A stretch of DNA of 56,174 nucleotides from Prado023 sp963736425 (GTDB lineage: Bacteria; Actinomycetota; Actinomycetes; S36-B12; CAIYMF01): NCBI GenBank assembly GCA_963736425.1, contig CAVTOX010000011.1, positions 1 through 56,174 on the forward strand, in the 5' to 3' direction. The stretch's first letter is position 1, and every line of letters starts with the position of its first letter. The notes beneath the pieces are model-generated. The model was not told the origin of the DNA, ran no database searches, and saw only the letters and a program-made list of their open reading frames with translations. This document shows, in pieces, positions 7,062 through 15,082 of this stretch. A program made the translations under genes and the position numbers.

Positions 7062-8162
7062 ATGACCATCAACGACCCAGCGGTCCAGACGCACCAGGCT
7101 GCCCGCGGAGCGTTCGACCTGAGGTCGTTCGCCCCCAGTTGGGGAGCGTCGGTGATGGGGACCTCCGCACTGGCTGTCGCCCTGCTCGCCGTCGGCGAGG
7201 GTACGTCGTTGGCGTCGGCAACCCAGGTGGCGGCCCGCGTGATCCTGGTGATTTCCCTGATCATGGGGGTGCTGGTCCTGGGGGCGACGGCCGCCCGCTG
7301 GGTGAGGTTCCGGACCGAGGCCCTGGCGGACCTGCGCCACCCCGTCAAGGGCGGGATGACCGCGACGGCTGCGGGCGCGCTGCTCACCCTGGCGGTGGCG
7401 ATCGGGAAGGTGGGTCCGGGCTTCCTCCCGGAGCCGATCATTCTGCCTGCCGTGACCGTGCTCGCCGCGGTGGGCGCGCTGCTGGCGCTGCTGATCGGGT
7501 GGGAGTTCCTCGCCGAGATGTTCACCTCCCAGGATGCGGCGCTGGTTCAGATGTCCGGGGCGTGGTTCGTCCCGCCCGTGGTCACGATCATCGTCCCGCT
7601 GGCACTGCTGCCGATCATCGCAGCGCACCCCGGTGCGGCCACCGACCTGGTGGCGGTGGCGTGGGCCTTCCTCGGGATGGGGGCGGTGCTCTACCTGGTG
7701 GTGACTGCCACCCTGTTCATGCGCAGCATCAGTCACCCCCTGCCTCCGGCGGGGCTGGCGCCGACACTGTTCATCGGCATGGGCCCGGCGGGCCTGATCG
7801 GGCTGGACCTGGTCCGGATCTCCCAGGTGTCGGTGAAGGCCGGGATCGCCGACCCGAGCCTGGTCAGCAGCATGCTTCCCGCGGCCACGATGATGTGGGG
7901 GTTCGGCCTGTGGTGGATGGTCAGCGCCCTGGTGGTCCTGCGCCGCGGTTACGCCCGCCTCCCGTTCTCACTGTCCTGGTGGGGCTTCACCTTCCCGCTG
8001 GCCGCCTGGACGATCGCGACCATCGTGCTCGGCAACGCCTGGGGGTCGGGTCTGATGACCGCGGTGGGCGTGGGCGCCACCGCGGCCCTTCTGACCCTCT
8101 GGGTCTTCGTGGCGACCCGTACGGTGCTCGGTATCCGAACGGGCTCGATCTGGGCGCACTGA
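7062..8162 (+). CDS. TDT-family (TehA/SLAC1/Ssu1-like) anion channel, probable sulfite efflux
   Basis: 366 residues with about ten hydrophobic helices. Family marks are SFAPSWGASVMGTSALA at the first helix, the GAWFVPPVV segment, and SWWGFTFPLAAWT near residue 305. The TDT family moves small anions: tellurite or dicarboxylates in bacteria, sulfite in yeast Ssu1 and nitrate or chloride in plant SLAC1. Sulfite is the most likely substrate here, because the gene has the same operator as a divergent operon whose enzymes would make sulfite. ATG 7062 has GAGGAG six bases upstream. It could compensate for the broken TauE exporter. Confidence 0.85.
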   Translation: MTINDPAVQTHQAARGAFDLRSFAPSWGASVMGTSALAVALLAVGEGTSLASATQVAARVILVISLIMGVLVLGATAARWVRFRTEALADLRHPVKGGMTATAAGALLTLAVAIGKVGPGFLPEPIILPAVTVLAAVGALLALLIGWEFLAEMFTSQDAALVQMSGAWFVPPVVTIIVPLALLPIIAAHPGAATDLVAVAWAFLGMGAVLYLVVTATLFMRSISHPLPPAGLAPTLFIGMGPAGLIGLDLVRISQVSVKAGIADPSLVSSMLPAATMMWGFGLWWMVSALVVLRRGYARLPFSLSWWGFTFPLAAWTIATIVLGNAWGSGLMTAVGVGATAALLTLWVFVATRTVLGIRTGSIWAH

Positions 8163-8171
8163 GGCGGCGTC

Positions 8172-8408
8172 ATGACGGGCTACGAGCACACGGTCTTCAC
8201 CACCAGGGTCGGATCGATCGTGGGAACCGGGTTCGGCTGCCCCCGCTGCTTCCGGGTGCTCGATGGCTCCGGCGTGGACATGACGCGGGAGCCGCGGGTC
8301 GACCTGCGCACGGCGTTCAGGACGCTCGCGCGCAGCACGGAGACAGCCACGGCGTCGGTGCACCGGTCGAGCCGACCGACGACCACCCGTCAGATGAAGA
8401 ACCAGTAG
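8172..8408 (+). CDS. Hypothetical 78-residue protein with one CxxC
   Basis: A small frame 10 bases after the transporter stop, beginning MTGYEHTVFTTRVGS and containing GFGCPRCFRVLD, a single Cys-Pro-x-Cys that could be half of a zinc knuckle. The C-terminal half is basic and Thr/Ser-rich with no recognisable fold. No good ribosome binding site is visible. It may be a real downstream member of the operator-3 transcript, or a decayed or chance frame. Confidence 0.3.
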   Translation: MTGYEHTVFTTRVGSIVGTGFGCPRCFRVLDGSGVDMTREPRVDLRTAFRTLARSTETATASVHRSSRPTTTRQMKNQ

Positions 8409-8410
8409 GG

Positions 8411-8725
8411 TCAGTTGCGGGCGAGCAGTTGATCCGCCTCAGCGACTCCGCCGGACAGGTAGGCCAGCCAGGACGCCGAGTCTCCGGCGGCCCGTCGCCG
8501 TTCGAGGTCCGCCCGCCACCTGTCGGCGATCCCCGAGACGTCGGCCTGCGGGTCCTTGCGAAGGGCTCGGCGCAACTCCATCAACACGGCCATGCGGCCC
8601 TCCAACTCCTTGGCGGAAGCCATGTGCCCGTCGAGGCGACACAGCGCCTGCCCGCCGGTCGTCGCTGTCAGGCGCACGCCAACCTCGCCGAGCCGATCCT
8701 CGACCATGGGCAGGAGCTCGGTCAT
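8411..8725 (-). CDS. Hypothetical helical 104-residue protein, coupled to miniprotein C
   Basis: Begins MTELLPMVEDRLGEVGVRL and continues with charged amphipathic helices (ELEGRMAVLMELRRALRK, IADRWRADLERRR) and one Cys at residue 29. No membrane segment or known motif is seen. Its ATG (8723-8725) overlaps the TGA of the upstream Cys-rich gene (8722-8724), so the two are translationally coupled and driven by operator 4. The coupling suggests that both products act in one process under the sulfur repressor. I do not recognise the family. Confidence 0.65.
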   Translation of the reverse strand: MTELLPMVEDRLGEVGVRLTATTGGQALCRLDGHMASAKELEGRMAVLMELRRALRKDPQADVSGIADRWRADLERRRAAGDSASWLAYLSGGVAEADQLLARN

Positions 8726-8841
8726 GCTGCCTGGGATTCGCCCAGCAGGTACGGGTACGGGCAGGCCGCCGGGTTGTCGGCCACGCAGGAGTTGCAGGGC
8801 CGACTCCGGTCCAGGACGCACTTCGGCGTTGGGGCGGACAT
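8722..8841 (-). CDS. Cys-rich miniprotein C (39 aa)
   Basis: 39 residues, MSAPTPKCVLDRSRPCNSC... ending PYPYLLGESQAA. The four cysteines are spaced C-x7-C-x2-C-x7-C (residues 8, 16, 19, 27), which could hold an iron-sulfur cluster or zinc. It is not a paralogue of miniproteins A and B. GGAGG stands eight bases before ATG 8841. It is the first gene behind operator 4 and overlaps the next gene by four bases (ATGA). The function is unknown to me; the shared control with rhodanese and sulfite genes suggests a role in sulfur or thiol stress. Confidence 0.72.
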   Translation of the reverse strand: MSAPTPKCVLDRSRPCNSCVADNPAACPYPYLLGESQAA

Positions 8842-8881
8842 CGGGTCACCTCCTCGCATGGCTCGTTGTGGGGCAGACTCC

Positions 8882-8900
8882 ATGATACCCCGTGGGGTAT
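8882..8900 (-). promoter_or_regulatory. Operator 4 and -10 box for miniprotein C
   Basis: ATACCCC-GT-GGGGTAT (8885-8900) overlaps a minus-strand -10 TATCAT (8882-8887). The -35 is poor. The miniprotein start lies 41 bases downstream at 8841, similar in spacing to the other three operators. Confidence 0.75.
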
Positions 8901-9010
8901 AGACCTGATGCGGGGAGACTGCGCACGGCTGTGAGGTATCGGCTGCTTCGACGTTGGTGAGAGTTCGACCACTGCGGCGTTGGTGGCGCTCAGGCTGGAA
9001 TGGCACGTGC

Positions 9011-9517
9011 CTACCCGACGGCTTGCTCCCCGAGCCAGGTGCGCAGGGCTGGAATGTCGAATCCGCTGAGGTCGCCGGCCTCCTTGAGGGTCGACAGGGT
9101 GGTGTCGGTGGGCGTGGCCGCTGGGATGCCGAAGCGCTGGTAGAGCGCGGCCTTGGTCACCGGGAACGCGTCGAGCACCTGCTGGACCGTCATCCAGCCC
9201 TTGACGTCCTCCGGGGCCGCTCCGGCGGTGGGCGCCACGCGCTGCTCCGACCCGGAGCCCTGGCCCGCACCGGTGCCAGGCGCGGCGTGGGAGCCGGGTG
9301 CCTCGGCGGCACCCAGCGACGTGCTGCCCCGACCGGTCGTCGCGAACCAGCCAAGGTCGCGGGCGACGAGGATGCTCCCGGCGAAGACGGCGACGATGAC
9401 CAGGGCGTAGGCCCAGACCGGCATGTGCGCGCTGCGCAGCCGCGGCGTCGTGGGCACGGGGTGGGCGCTGCGCGGGATGCGCAGCATCGGGATCTCGGTG
9501 GTCTGCTGGCCGGTCAT
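9011..9517 (-). CDS. Membrane-anchored partner of the polyferredoxin (168 aa)
   Basis: A roughly 34-residue cytoplasmic start, one transmembrane helix (PVWAYALVIVAVFAGSIL), a Gly/Ser/Ala-rich linker, then a small helical domain (MTVQQVLDAFPVTKAALYQRFG ... LKEAGDL) of the kind found in and beside membrane 4Fe-4S proteins of the NapH type. There are no cysteines. It lies 39 bases behind the polyferredoxin gene on the same strand, so the two are probably made together. A structural or redox-partner role is inferred; no enzymatic motif is visible. Confidence 0.65.
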   Translation of the reverse strand: MTGQQTTEIPMLRIPRSAHPVPTTPRLRSAHMPVWAYALVIVAVFAGSILVARDLGWFATTGRGSTSLGAAEAPGSHAAPGTGAGQGSGSEQRVAPTAGAAPEDVKGWMTVQQVLDAFPVTKAALYQRFGIPAATPTDTTLSTLKEAGDLSGFDIPALRTWLGEQAVG

Positions 9518-9556
9518 CGCAGGGCTCCTTCCGGGGTGCCGGTCGTGACGGCGTCC

Positions 9557-10450
9557 TCACCGACGGTGGGTGCGCGCCACGCGGACGGCTGGGAAGGGCA
9601 GGCTCACTGTGACGGCCAGTGCATCACGGCTCGGGCAGGCAGCCACGCACTCGAGGCACCCGATGCACTGCGCGTCGGTGACGCGGGTGACGGAGTTGAC
9701 CTGCAGGCCCATGGGGCAGGCGCGGTTGCACAGGTCGCAGCCCAGGCAGGCCGAGGCGTCGCGTTGGACGGCGACGGGGCTCGCCTTGCCGACGATGCCG
9801 ATGACGGCTCCCAGGGGGCAGGCGTAGCGGCAGAAGGGGCGCTCGACGACCAGGGCCATCACGAGCATGCCGACGAGGACGACGAAGGCGGTGGTCACCT
9901 CGAACTCCACCACGGACAGCAGCGCGCTCCACGGGTCGTACTCGCGGAAGACCATCACGCCGGTGACCGCGGCTCCACCCACGGCCCAGGCAAGCACCAC
10001 GTAGCGGCCGTAGCGGGCGACGTGGTCGACCCGGGCCAGCCACGTGGCGTCGGCCGAGATCCGTCGGCGGGCGCGGCGCAGTGGGGGGATGCGGTTGGTC
10101 ACCGCGTCCCCGACGCCGTGGACGGCTTCCTGGATCGCACCGAACGGGCAGAGCCAGCCGCAGAACGCCCCGCGGGCCGCCAGCGTCAGGAGGACCACGG
10201 CGCCGGCGAGCACGAGGTTCGCCGTGTGGACGTGGGACACGGTGCGCCCGGTCGTCACCCAGGTGAAGAGCGTCTCGAAGCCCCCGAACGGGCAGAAGGC
10301 CTCCCCGGACGGCGCCCCGGGGCCACCGGTGGCCTTGGCCCAGACGGTGTAGGCGATGAACGCCACGACTGCGGTCTGCAGGGCGTGCCGCGTCCAGCGG
10401 ATACCACGGATTGAGGCGGGGCTGCGACGGGGCACCATCCGCACGGACAT
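9557..10450 (-). CDS. NapH/CcoG-like membrane polyferredoxin
   Basis: 297 residues with about five transmembrane helices, two membrane-embedded CX3CP motifs (CGWLCPFGA, CRYACPLGA) and a C-terminal bacterial ferredoxin domain with two complete CX2CX2CX3CP cluster motifs (CLGCDLCNRACPMG and CIGCLECVAACPS). Such proteins pass electrons from the quinone pool or cytoplasm to periplasmic reductases or flavinylated FMN-binding proteins. No partner reductase lies nearby apart from the small downstream membrane protein. The start ATG 10450 has GGAGG seven bases upstream. NapH, MauN and NosR-C-terminal types cannot be separated from sequence alone. Confidence 0.85.
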   Translation of the reverse strand: MSVRMVPRRSPASIRGIRWTRHALQTAVVAFIAYTVWAKATGGPGAPSGEAFCPFGGFETLFTWVTTGRTVSHVHTANLVLAGAVVLLTLAARGAFCGWLCPFGAIQEAVHGVGDAVTNRIPPLRRARRRISADATWLARVDHVARYGRYVVLAWAVGGAAVTGVMVFREYDPWSALLSVVEFEVTTAFVVLVGMLVMALVVERPFCRYACPLGAVIGIVGKASPVAVQRDASACLGCDLCNRACPMGLQVNSVTRVTDAQCIGCLECVAACPSRDALAVTVSLPFPAVRVARTHRR

Positions 10451-10561
10451 GGTCGTTCCTCCTGGAGCGTTCGATCATCGACTGGGCCTGCGGAGTCACG
10501 CGAGCCCCGGGCTGCGGACCCGGGTGAGGACGCAGTGTCCCCACCCGGGCTGCATGGCAGG

Positions 10562-10972
10562 TCAGGCGCTGCGGCCCTGGCTGCGGGCGGTGATGCTCGT
10601 ACTTGGTGAACAGCTTGTCGCGGGTCACCCGCCACTTGGCCAGCTCGGCCTGCATCGCGGTCCGCTGACTGGTGGTCAGCCTCGCGGTGGTCCCACGGCC
10701 CTGGCCGCGGGCTCGCTGGCCCGCACCCTGCGCCCTGACCGGAGCCGGGTGCGCGTCTTGCCGTACTTCTTCATGATCGCGTCACGCTGGACCTTCAGCG
10801 CGGTCATCTCCTTGAGGAACGCATCGTGGTCAGCGTCCGACAAGGAGGCTGCCGGTCCGGTGCCCGGGCACGGTTCGGTGGTGGCCGCGTTGGCGGTCCC
10901 CGCTCCGAGGGTCAGCAGGGCTGCGGCGGCGAGGCCGGCGACCCCGGTGGCGGCGATCTGGCGGATTCTCAT
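10562..10972 (-). pseudogene. Small secreted helical protein, frameshifted twice
   Basis: From ATG 10972 (AGGAG eight bases upstream) a signal peptide, MRIRQIAATGVAGLAAAALL through TANA, is followed by a helix (DADHDAFLKEMTALKVQRDA). The first frame ends at 10676. The sequence continues in a second frame (TTSQRTAMQAELAKWRVTRD, LFTKYE) and then in a third that ends ITARSQGRSA at 10562. Two one-base shifts, near 10730 and 10605, therefore separate the segments of a protein of about 130 residues. It resembles small exported helical proteins of unknown role; no fold is assigned. Confidence 0.55.
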
Positions 10973-11156
10973 GATGGGTGCTCCTTCTCGTGGGGGCGGA
11001 TGTCGTCCACCGGTCATGCTGCCGGGCGTGCCTGCAGGCGAAAGGGACGCTTTCGGGAGGTTTGCTGGAGATCAGCTCAGGGACGTGTAAGGCGCGCCGG
11101 AGGCCGCGCGCAGACCGTCGGGTGCTGGCGTGGCCGTGTGGCAGGCTGGGCGCACC

Positions 11157-11849
11157 ATGCGCCCCCCTCAGCCCGCGCCGAAGGTCCTCGTCGTCGACGA
11201 TGAGGACAACGTGGCGTTCCTGATCTCCTCCGCCCTGCGGCTGGCCGGCTACGAGACGCTGATCGCAACCTCGGGCACGCAGGCCGTCGAGGAGGTCGGC
11301 CGGTTCGCGCCGCACGTGATCGTCCTGGACATCATGCTCCCCGACATCGACGGGTTCGAGGTCCTGCGCCGGATCCGATCCGGGGGCGCCACGACCCCGG
11401 TGCTGTTCGTCACCGCCCGTCAGGCCACCACGGACCGGGTCCGCGGCCTGACCAGCGGTGGGGATGACTACATCGTCAAGCCGTTCGAGCTCGAGGAGCT
11501 CGTGGCCCGGGTGCAGGTGGCGCTGCGCCGCGCCGGGCTGGGTGGGTCTGCCTCCCGGATGGCGGTCGCCGACCTGGCGCTGGACCTGGACTCCCGGCGG
11601 GTCTGGCGCGGTGAGGTTGAGGCGCACCTGACCGCGACCGAGTTCAACCTGCTGCGGGTGCTGATGGCCAACGCGGGCCGGGTCGTGACCCGCGAGCAGA
11701 TCCTCGACTCGGTGTGGCAGTACGACTTCAACGGCGAGTCCAGCATCATCGAGTCGTTCATCCGCAACCTGCGCAGGAAGGTCGACTCCATCGAGCCGAA
11801 GCTGATCCACACCGTCCGCGGCGTCGGCTACAGCATCCGGGAGCCGTGA
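11157..11849 (+). CDS. OmpR/PhoB-family response regulator
   Basis: 231 residues: a receiver domain with the acidic pair in KVLVVDDEDN, phosphoacceptor Asp58 in VIVLDIMLPDIDG and the conserved Lys in YIVKPFE, then a winged-helix DNA-binding domain (LTATEFNLLRVLMAN, VRGVGYSIR). It is the cytoplasmic output of the kinase that starts at its stop codon (TGATG overlap at 11847-11851). The stimulus is unknown. Neighbouring targets might include the polyferredoxin operon, the divergent secreted protein or the DUF2202 gene. ATG 11157 is used; a GTG at 11130 is the alternative. Confidence 0.9.
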   Translation: MRPPQPAPKVLVVDDEDNVAFLISSALRLAGYETLIATSGTQAVEEVGRFAPHVIVLDIMLPDIDGFEVLRRIRSGGATTPVLFVTARQATTDRVRGLTSGGDDYIVKPFELEELVARVQVALRRAGLGGSASRMAVADLALDLDSRRVWRGEVEAHLTATEFNLLRVLMANAGRVVTREQILDSVWQYDFNGESSIIESFIRNLRRKVDSIEPKLIHTVRGVGYSIREP

Positions 11850-13212
11850 TGTCGCTGCGGGCCCGGATGCTCGCGGGCCTGGCGATCATCGCCGGCCTGC
11901 TGGTCGCCGCGGGTCTGCTGATCCTGCACATCCAGCAGGACTACCTCGTCAGCCAACTCGACGAACGGATGAGCCGCCAGGTCGTCAACGCCACCGCCGC
12001 GGTCTCCGACGGCACCGTGGCCCCGGGGGAGGCGGGGCAGCCGCGCAGGGCCCGCGGGACGGCGGACCTGTACCTGGGACTGCTGGCCCCCAATGGGCTG
12101 ACGACGCTCGACACCCCCGCCACCGATCCTGGGCTCACCCCCGTGCTCGACCCCGCCGACCCACCCTCCTCACCGGCCACGGTCCCCGCGACCGGCGGTG
12201 AGGCGGCACAGATGCGGATCCTGACCACCACCCTGCCCTCGGGCGACACGCTCGTCCTGGGCCGCTCGATGGCCGACATCGACGCGACGCTGACCGGTCT
12301 GAGCACCACGCTGCTGATCGTCGGCGCCGTCCTGCTCACCGTCATCGCGCTCGTGTTCTGGTGGATGCGCCGCCTCGGCCTGGACCCCATCCTGCGCGTC
12401 ACGAGGGTGGCCCGGTCGATCACCTCGGGGGACACCAGCCAACGAGTCGAAGCTTTCCCCACGGGCACCGAGGCCCACGACCTCGGCACTGCGTTCAACC
12501 AGCTCGTCGAGACCAACGAGTCCACCCAGGCCCGGCTGCGCCAGTTCGTCGCCGACGCCTCCCACGAGCTGCGCACCCCGCTGGTGACGCTCAAGGGGTA
12601 CGCCGCGCTCCACAGCGCCGGGGGCTGGCCGACGAGGCGAGCACCGACGATGCGATGCGCCGGATCAAGCAGGAGGCCAACCGCATGGGCCGCCTGGTCG
12701 AGGACCTGCTCCTGCTGACCGAGATGGACCAGGGCCCGCTTCAGGCCACGGGCTCGGTGGATGTCGTCGAGATCATGACCGACCTGGCCGGCGACCTGCA
12801 CGTGATCGACCCCGAGCGGGTTGTGTCGCTGGACATGCCCCCATCGGCGATCGTGACAGGGGACCGGGATCGGCTCACCCAGGTGTTCGCCGGCCTGACG
12901 ACCAACGCCCTGCGTCACACGCCACCCGGGACCCGGATCGACCTTCGCGTCCGCCAGGACCCCACGACGGTCCGCGTCGAGGTCACCGACCACGGGCCCG
13001 GAATCGCCCCCGACGACCTGCCCAAGGTGTTCGACCGGTTCTACCGGGCCGATGTCGCCCGTGCCCGCGCCTCCGGGGGCAGCGGGCTGGGCCTGGCGAT
13101 CGCCTCCGCGATCGTGCGCGCGCACGGCGGCACGGTCGGCGTCGAGAGCCCACCCGGGCGGGGAGCCACCTTCTGGGTGGAGCTTCCCGCGGCGGGTGAG
13201 CCGTCAGAGTAG
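11849..13212 (+). pseudogene. Sensor histidine kinase, frameshifted at a G run
   Basis: A membrane kinase with helix 1 (residues about 8-27), a roughly 120-residue extracellular sensor region, helix 2 (TTLLIVGAVLLTVIALVFWW), HAMP, and HisKA with the phosphorylated His in FVADASHELRTPLVTLKGY. Directly after, at the five-G run 12620-12624, the frame is lost. One added G restores LADEASTDDAMRRIKQEANR and a complete ATPase domain (NALRHTPPG, DHGPGIAPDDL, GGSGLGLAIASAIV) ending at 13212. All functional motifs are present across the two frames, so a miscalled homopolymer is as likely as real inactivation. It pairs with the regulator just upstream. Confidence 0.85.
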
Positions 13213-13239
13213 GGCGTTGCGCGCACTGCCGTTCCGCGA

Positions 13240-14001
13240 TCAGGCGTTGCGCTGGAACGCGGCCAAGTGCCGCTCGCTGCCGGCGAGCAGGTTCTCGAGC
13301 ACGGTGGTCACGTCCGCGGGCGCCGTCATCTCCAGTGCGTCCTTCAGGTCGGCGATGTCGGCCTTCTCGACGGCGATGCCCGCGGCGATCGCCCCTGAGC
13401 GGTCGGTGCCGACCTTGTCCGCGAGGCCCGCGTACAAGCCCGTCAACTCGTCATCGGAGAACTCCCCGGCCACGGCCTTCGCGGTCGGGTCGGGAACGTC
13501 GTACCGGTCGAGGAGCACCTGCAGCTCGGCCATGTGGTTCGACTCCGACCGGTTGATGTTGACGAACACCCGGTCGCCGTAGTCATCGATCGCCAGGGCG
13601 TAGACATCGCGGGCGAGCTGCTCCTCCTGGACCATGAATGCGAGCATGTCGGCCACGTCGGTGCTGATCTTTGCGTTCGGAACAGCTGCGGGGATATCGC
13701 TCCCATGCATCGCCGCGCCCGAGTCCTGGCCCCCTGACCCGGGTCCCTGGCCCCGTGCCCCGCGTGCCTGTCCACCAGCACCGTGCCCCCTGGAGCCGTC
13801 AGTGCGCCCCCAGCCTCCGAACGGGCCACGAGGTACGTCCTGCTCTGGCGCGGGCGAGCCAACTGAGGCGCCCCGGTCGTTCCCATTCCCGGGTCCGTTG
13901 CCGTGTCCAAGCCACGGGCCGGTCGCCGCCGCAGCTGCTCCTGCCACCCCAATCACGCACACCGCAGCGAACGCGGCGGCCGCTCCTGTCCTCTTGCTCA
14001 T
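13240..14001 (-). CDS. Secreted DUF2202 ferritin-like protein
   Basis: 253 residues: a signal peptide (MSKRTGAAAAFAAVCVIGVA), a Gly/Asn/Pro-rich low-complexity linker to about residue 100, then a DUF2202 four-helix domain (MLAFMVQEEQLARDVYALAI, FVNINRSESNHMAELQVLLD, LLAGSERHLAAFQRNA). Glu and His residues in these helices match the ferritin-like metal-site pattern. The family is often found in metal- or redox-related loci, but its reaction is not established. It is convergent with the histidine kinase, 27 bases apart. Confidence 0.8.
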   Translation of the reverse strand: MSKRTGAAAAFAAVCVIGVAGAAAAATGPWLGHGNGPGNGNDRGASVGSPAPEQDVPRGPFGGWGRTDGSRGHGAGGQARGARGQGPGSGGQDSGAAMHGSDIPAAVPNAKISTDVADMLAFMVQEEQLARDVYALAIDDYGDRVFVNINRSESNHMAELQVLLDRYDVPDPTAKAVAGEFSDDELTGLYAGLADKVGTDRSGAIAAGIAVEKADIADLKDALEMTAPADVTTVLENLLAGSERHLAAFQRNA

Positions 14002-14306
14002 CTGAGCTCACCCCTTCCAGGTGCTCTGAGGGCTTGCGTCGTCCAATTGACCGGCAGTGCCGGGTGCGACCAGGCCCCCTGTTCGCTTCCACGGTGCCGG
14101 GGGACCCTGCAGGCAGCGAGGACGTGGGCAGGCGATCTGCTGGAGGTCCGGATCGGGACACGTAAACGCTGCTCGGGTTCGGGACCGCCGTGCGAGGAAC
14201 TTCGGGCGCCGACTGACTGCCTGCGGTCGACCATCAGGAGGCTGTCACGTCGCCGTCGGAGGGCGCCTCGGGCAGGTCGCGCATCCGGGTCGCTAGGGTC
14301 GAGCCC
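14002..14306. other. Divergent intergenic region, no gene seen
   Basis: Separates the divergent DUF2202 and methyltransferase genes and should hold both promoters. I find no clear -35/-10 pair, palindrome or small coding frame. Confidence 0.4.
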
Positions 14307-14930
14307 GTGCACGAACACAAGCGCTTTGACGCCGAGGCGGCGAGTTGGGATGACGACCCCGGCCACGAGGCGCGGCAGGTGGCGGTGGCCCGGGCCATCG
14401 AGGAGGTGGTGGATCTCAACCCCGGGATGAGCGCGCTGGACGTTGGCGGTGGCACGGGTCGGTTGAGCATCCTTCTCGCTGACCGGGTCGGCTCCGTGGT
14501 TGTGACCGATCCCTCCGCCGGGATGGTGCAGGTCGCACGGGAGCGGATCGAGGCGGCCGGGCTCAGCGAGCGGCTGCGCGCTGTCCAAGCCGACCTGACA
14601 ACAGACCAGCTCGCTGGGTCCTACGACGTGGTGTGGAGCTCCATGGCGTTGCACCACGTGCCGGACCTGGATGGGCTGTTGCGGTCTGTGGCGGGGCTCC
14701 TGGTCGATGGTGGTCGGCTGGCCATCGCGGACCTGGACGAGGATCCCGACGGCGCCTTCCACGCCGACAAGTCCGACTTCGACGGACATCACGGATTCGA
14801 CAGGGAACGCCTCACCGAGCAGCTGGGCCGCGCCGGCTTCGCCAACATCACCTTCGTTGACGCCACCACCATCCTCAAGGGCGACCGCGAGTTCGGCGTG
14901 TTCCTGTGCACGGCGACCAAGGGCACATGA
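14307..14930 (+). CDS. Class I SAM-dependent methyltransferase
   Basis: 207 residues with a UbiE/Methyltransf_11-type Rossmann fold: motif I LDVGGGTGRLS at about residue 46, the acidic end of strand 2 (VVVTDPSAGMV), motif II (ADLTTDQLAGSYDVVWSSMALHHVPD) and motif III (LLVDGGRLAIADLDED). The N-terminus HKRFDAEAASWDDDPG is typical of small-molecule methyltransferases in this group. The substrate cannot be told. It starts at GTG 14307 and appears to stand alone; the next gene follows after 150 bases. Confidence 0.85.
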   Translation: MHEHKRFDAEAASWDDDPGHEARQVAVARAIEEVVDLNPGMSALDVGGGTGRLSILLADRVGSVVVTDPSAGMVQVARERIEAAGLSERLRAVQADLTTDQLAGSYDVVWSSMALHHVPDLDGLLRSVAGLLVDGGRLAIADLDEDPDGAFHADKSDFDGHHGFDRERLTEQLGRAGFANITFVDATTILKGDREFGVFLCTATKGT

Positions 14931-15082
14931 GCCTGGCTCCACGGCCAGACCGGGGCTCGGCTCGCCGACCGACTGCTCATCACGACCGGTGACTGCGCCA
15001 CTCGCCCGACGGACGGCGTAGCGCTCGTCCAGCTGGCCCTACTCGGGCCATCGCCCGTTCGGCGCTGCATAGAGTTGGATCC

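Noticed and set aside
3049..8900. Reading the island as copper resistance because the repressor is CsoR-like
   Set aside because: No copper ATPase or chaperone is present, the His ligand is replaced by Ser, and the regulated genes are rhodanese, MBL and sulfite-type transport.
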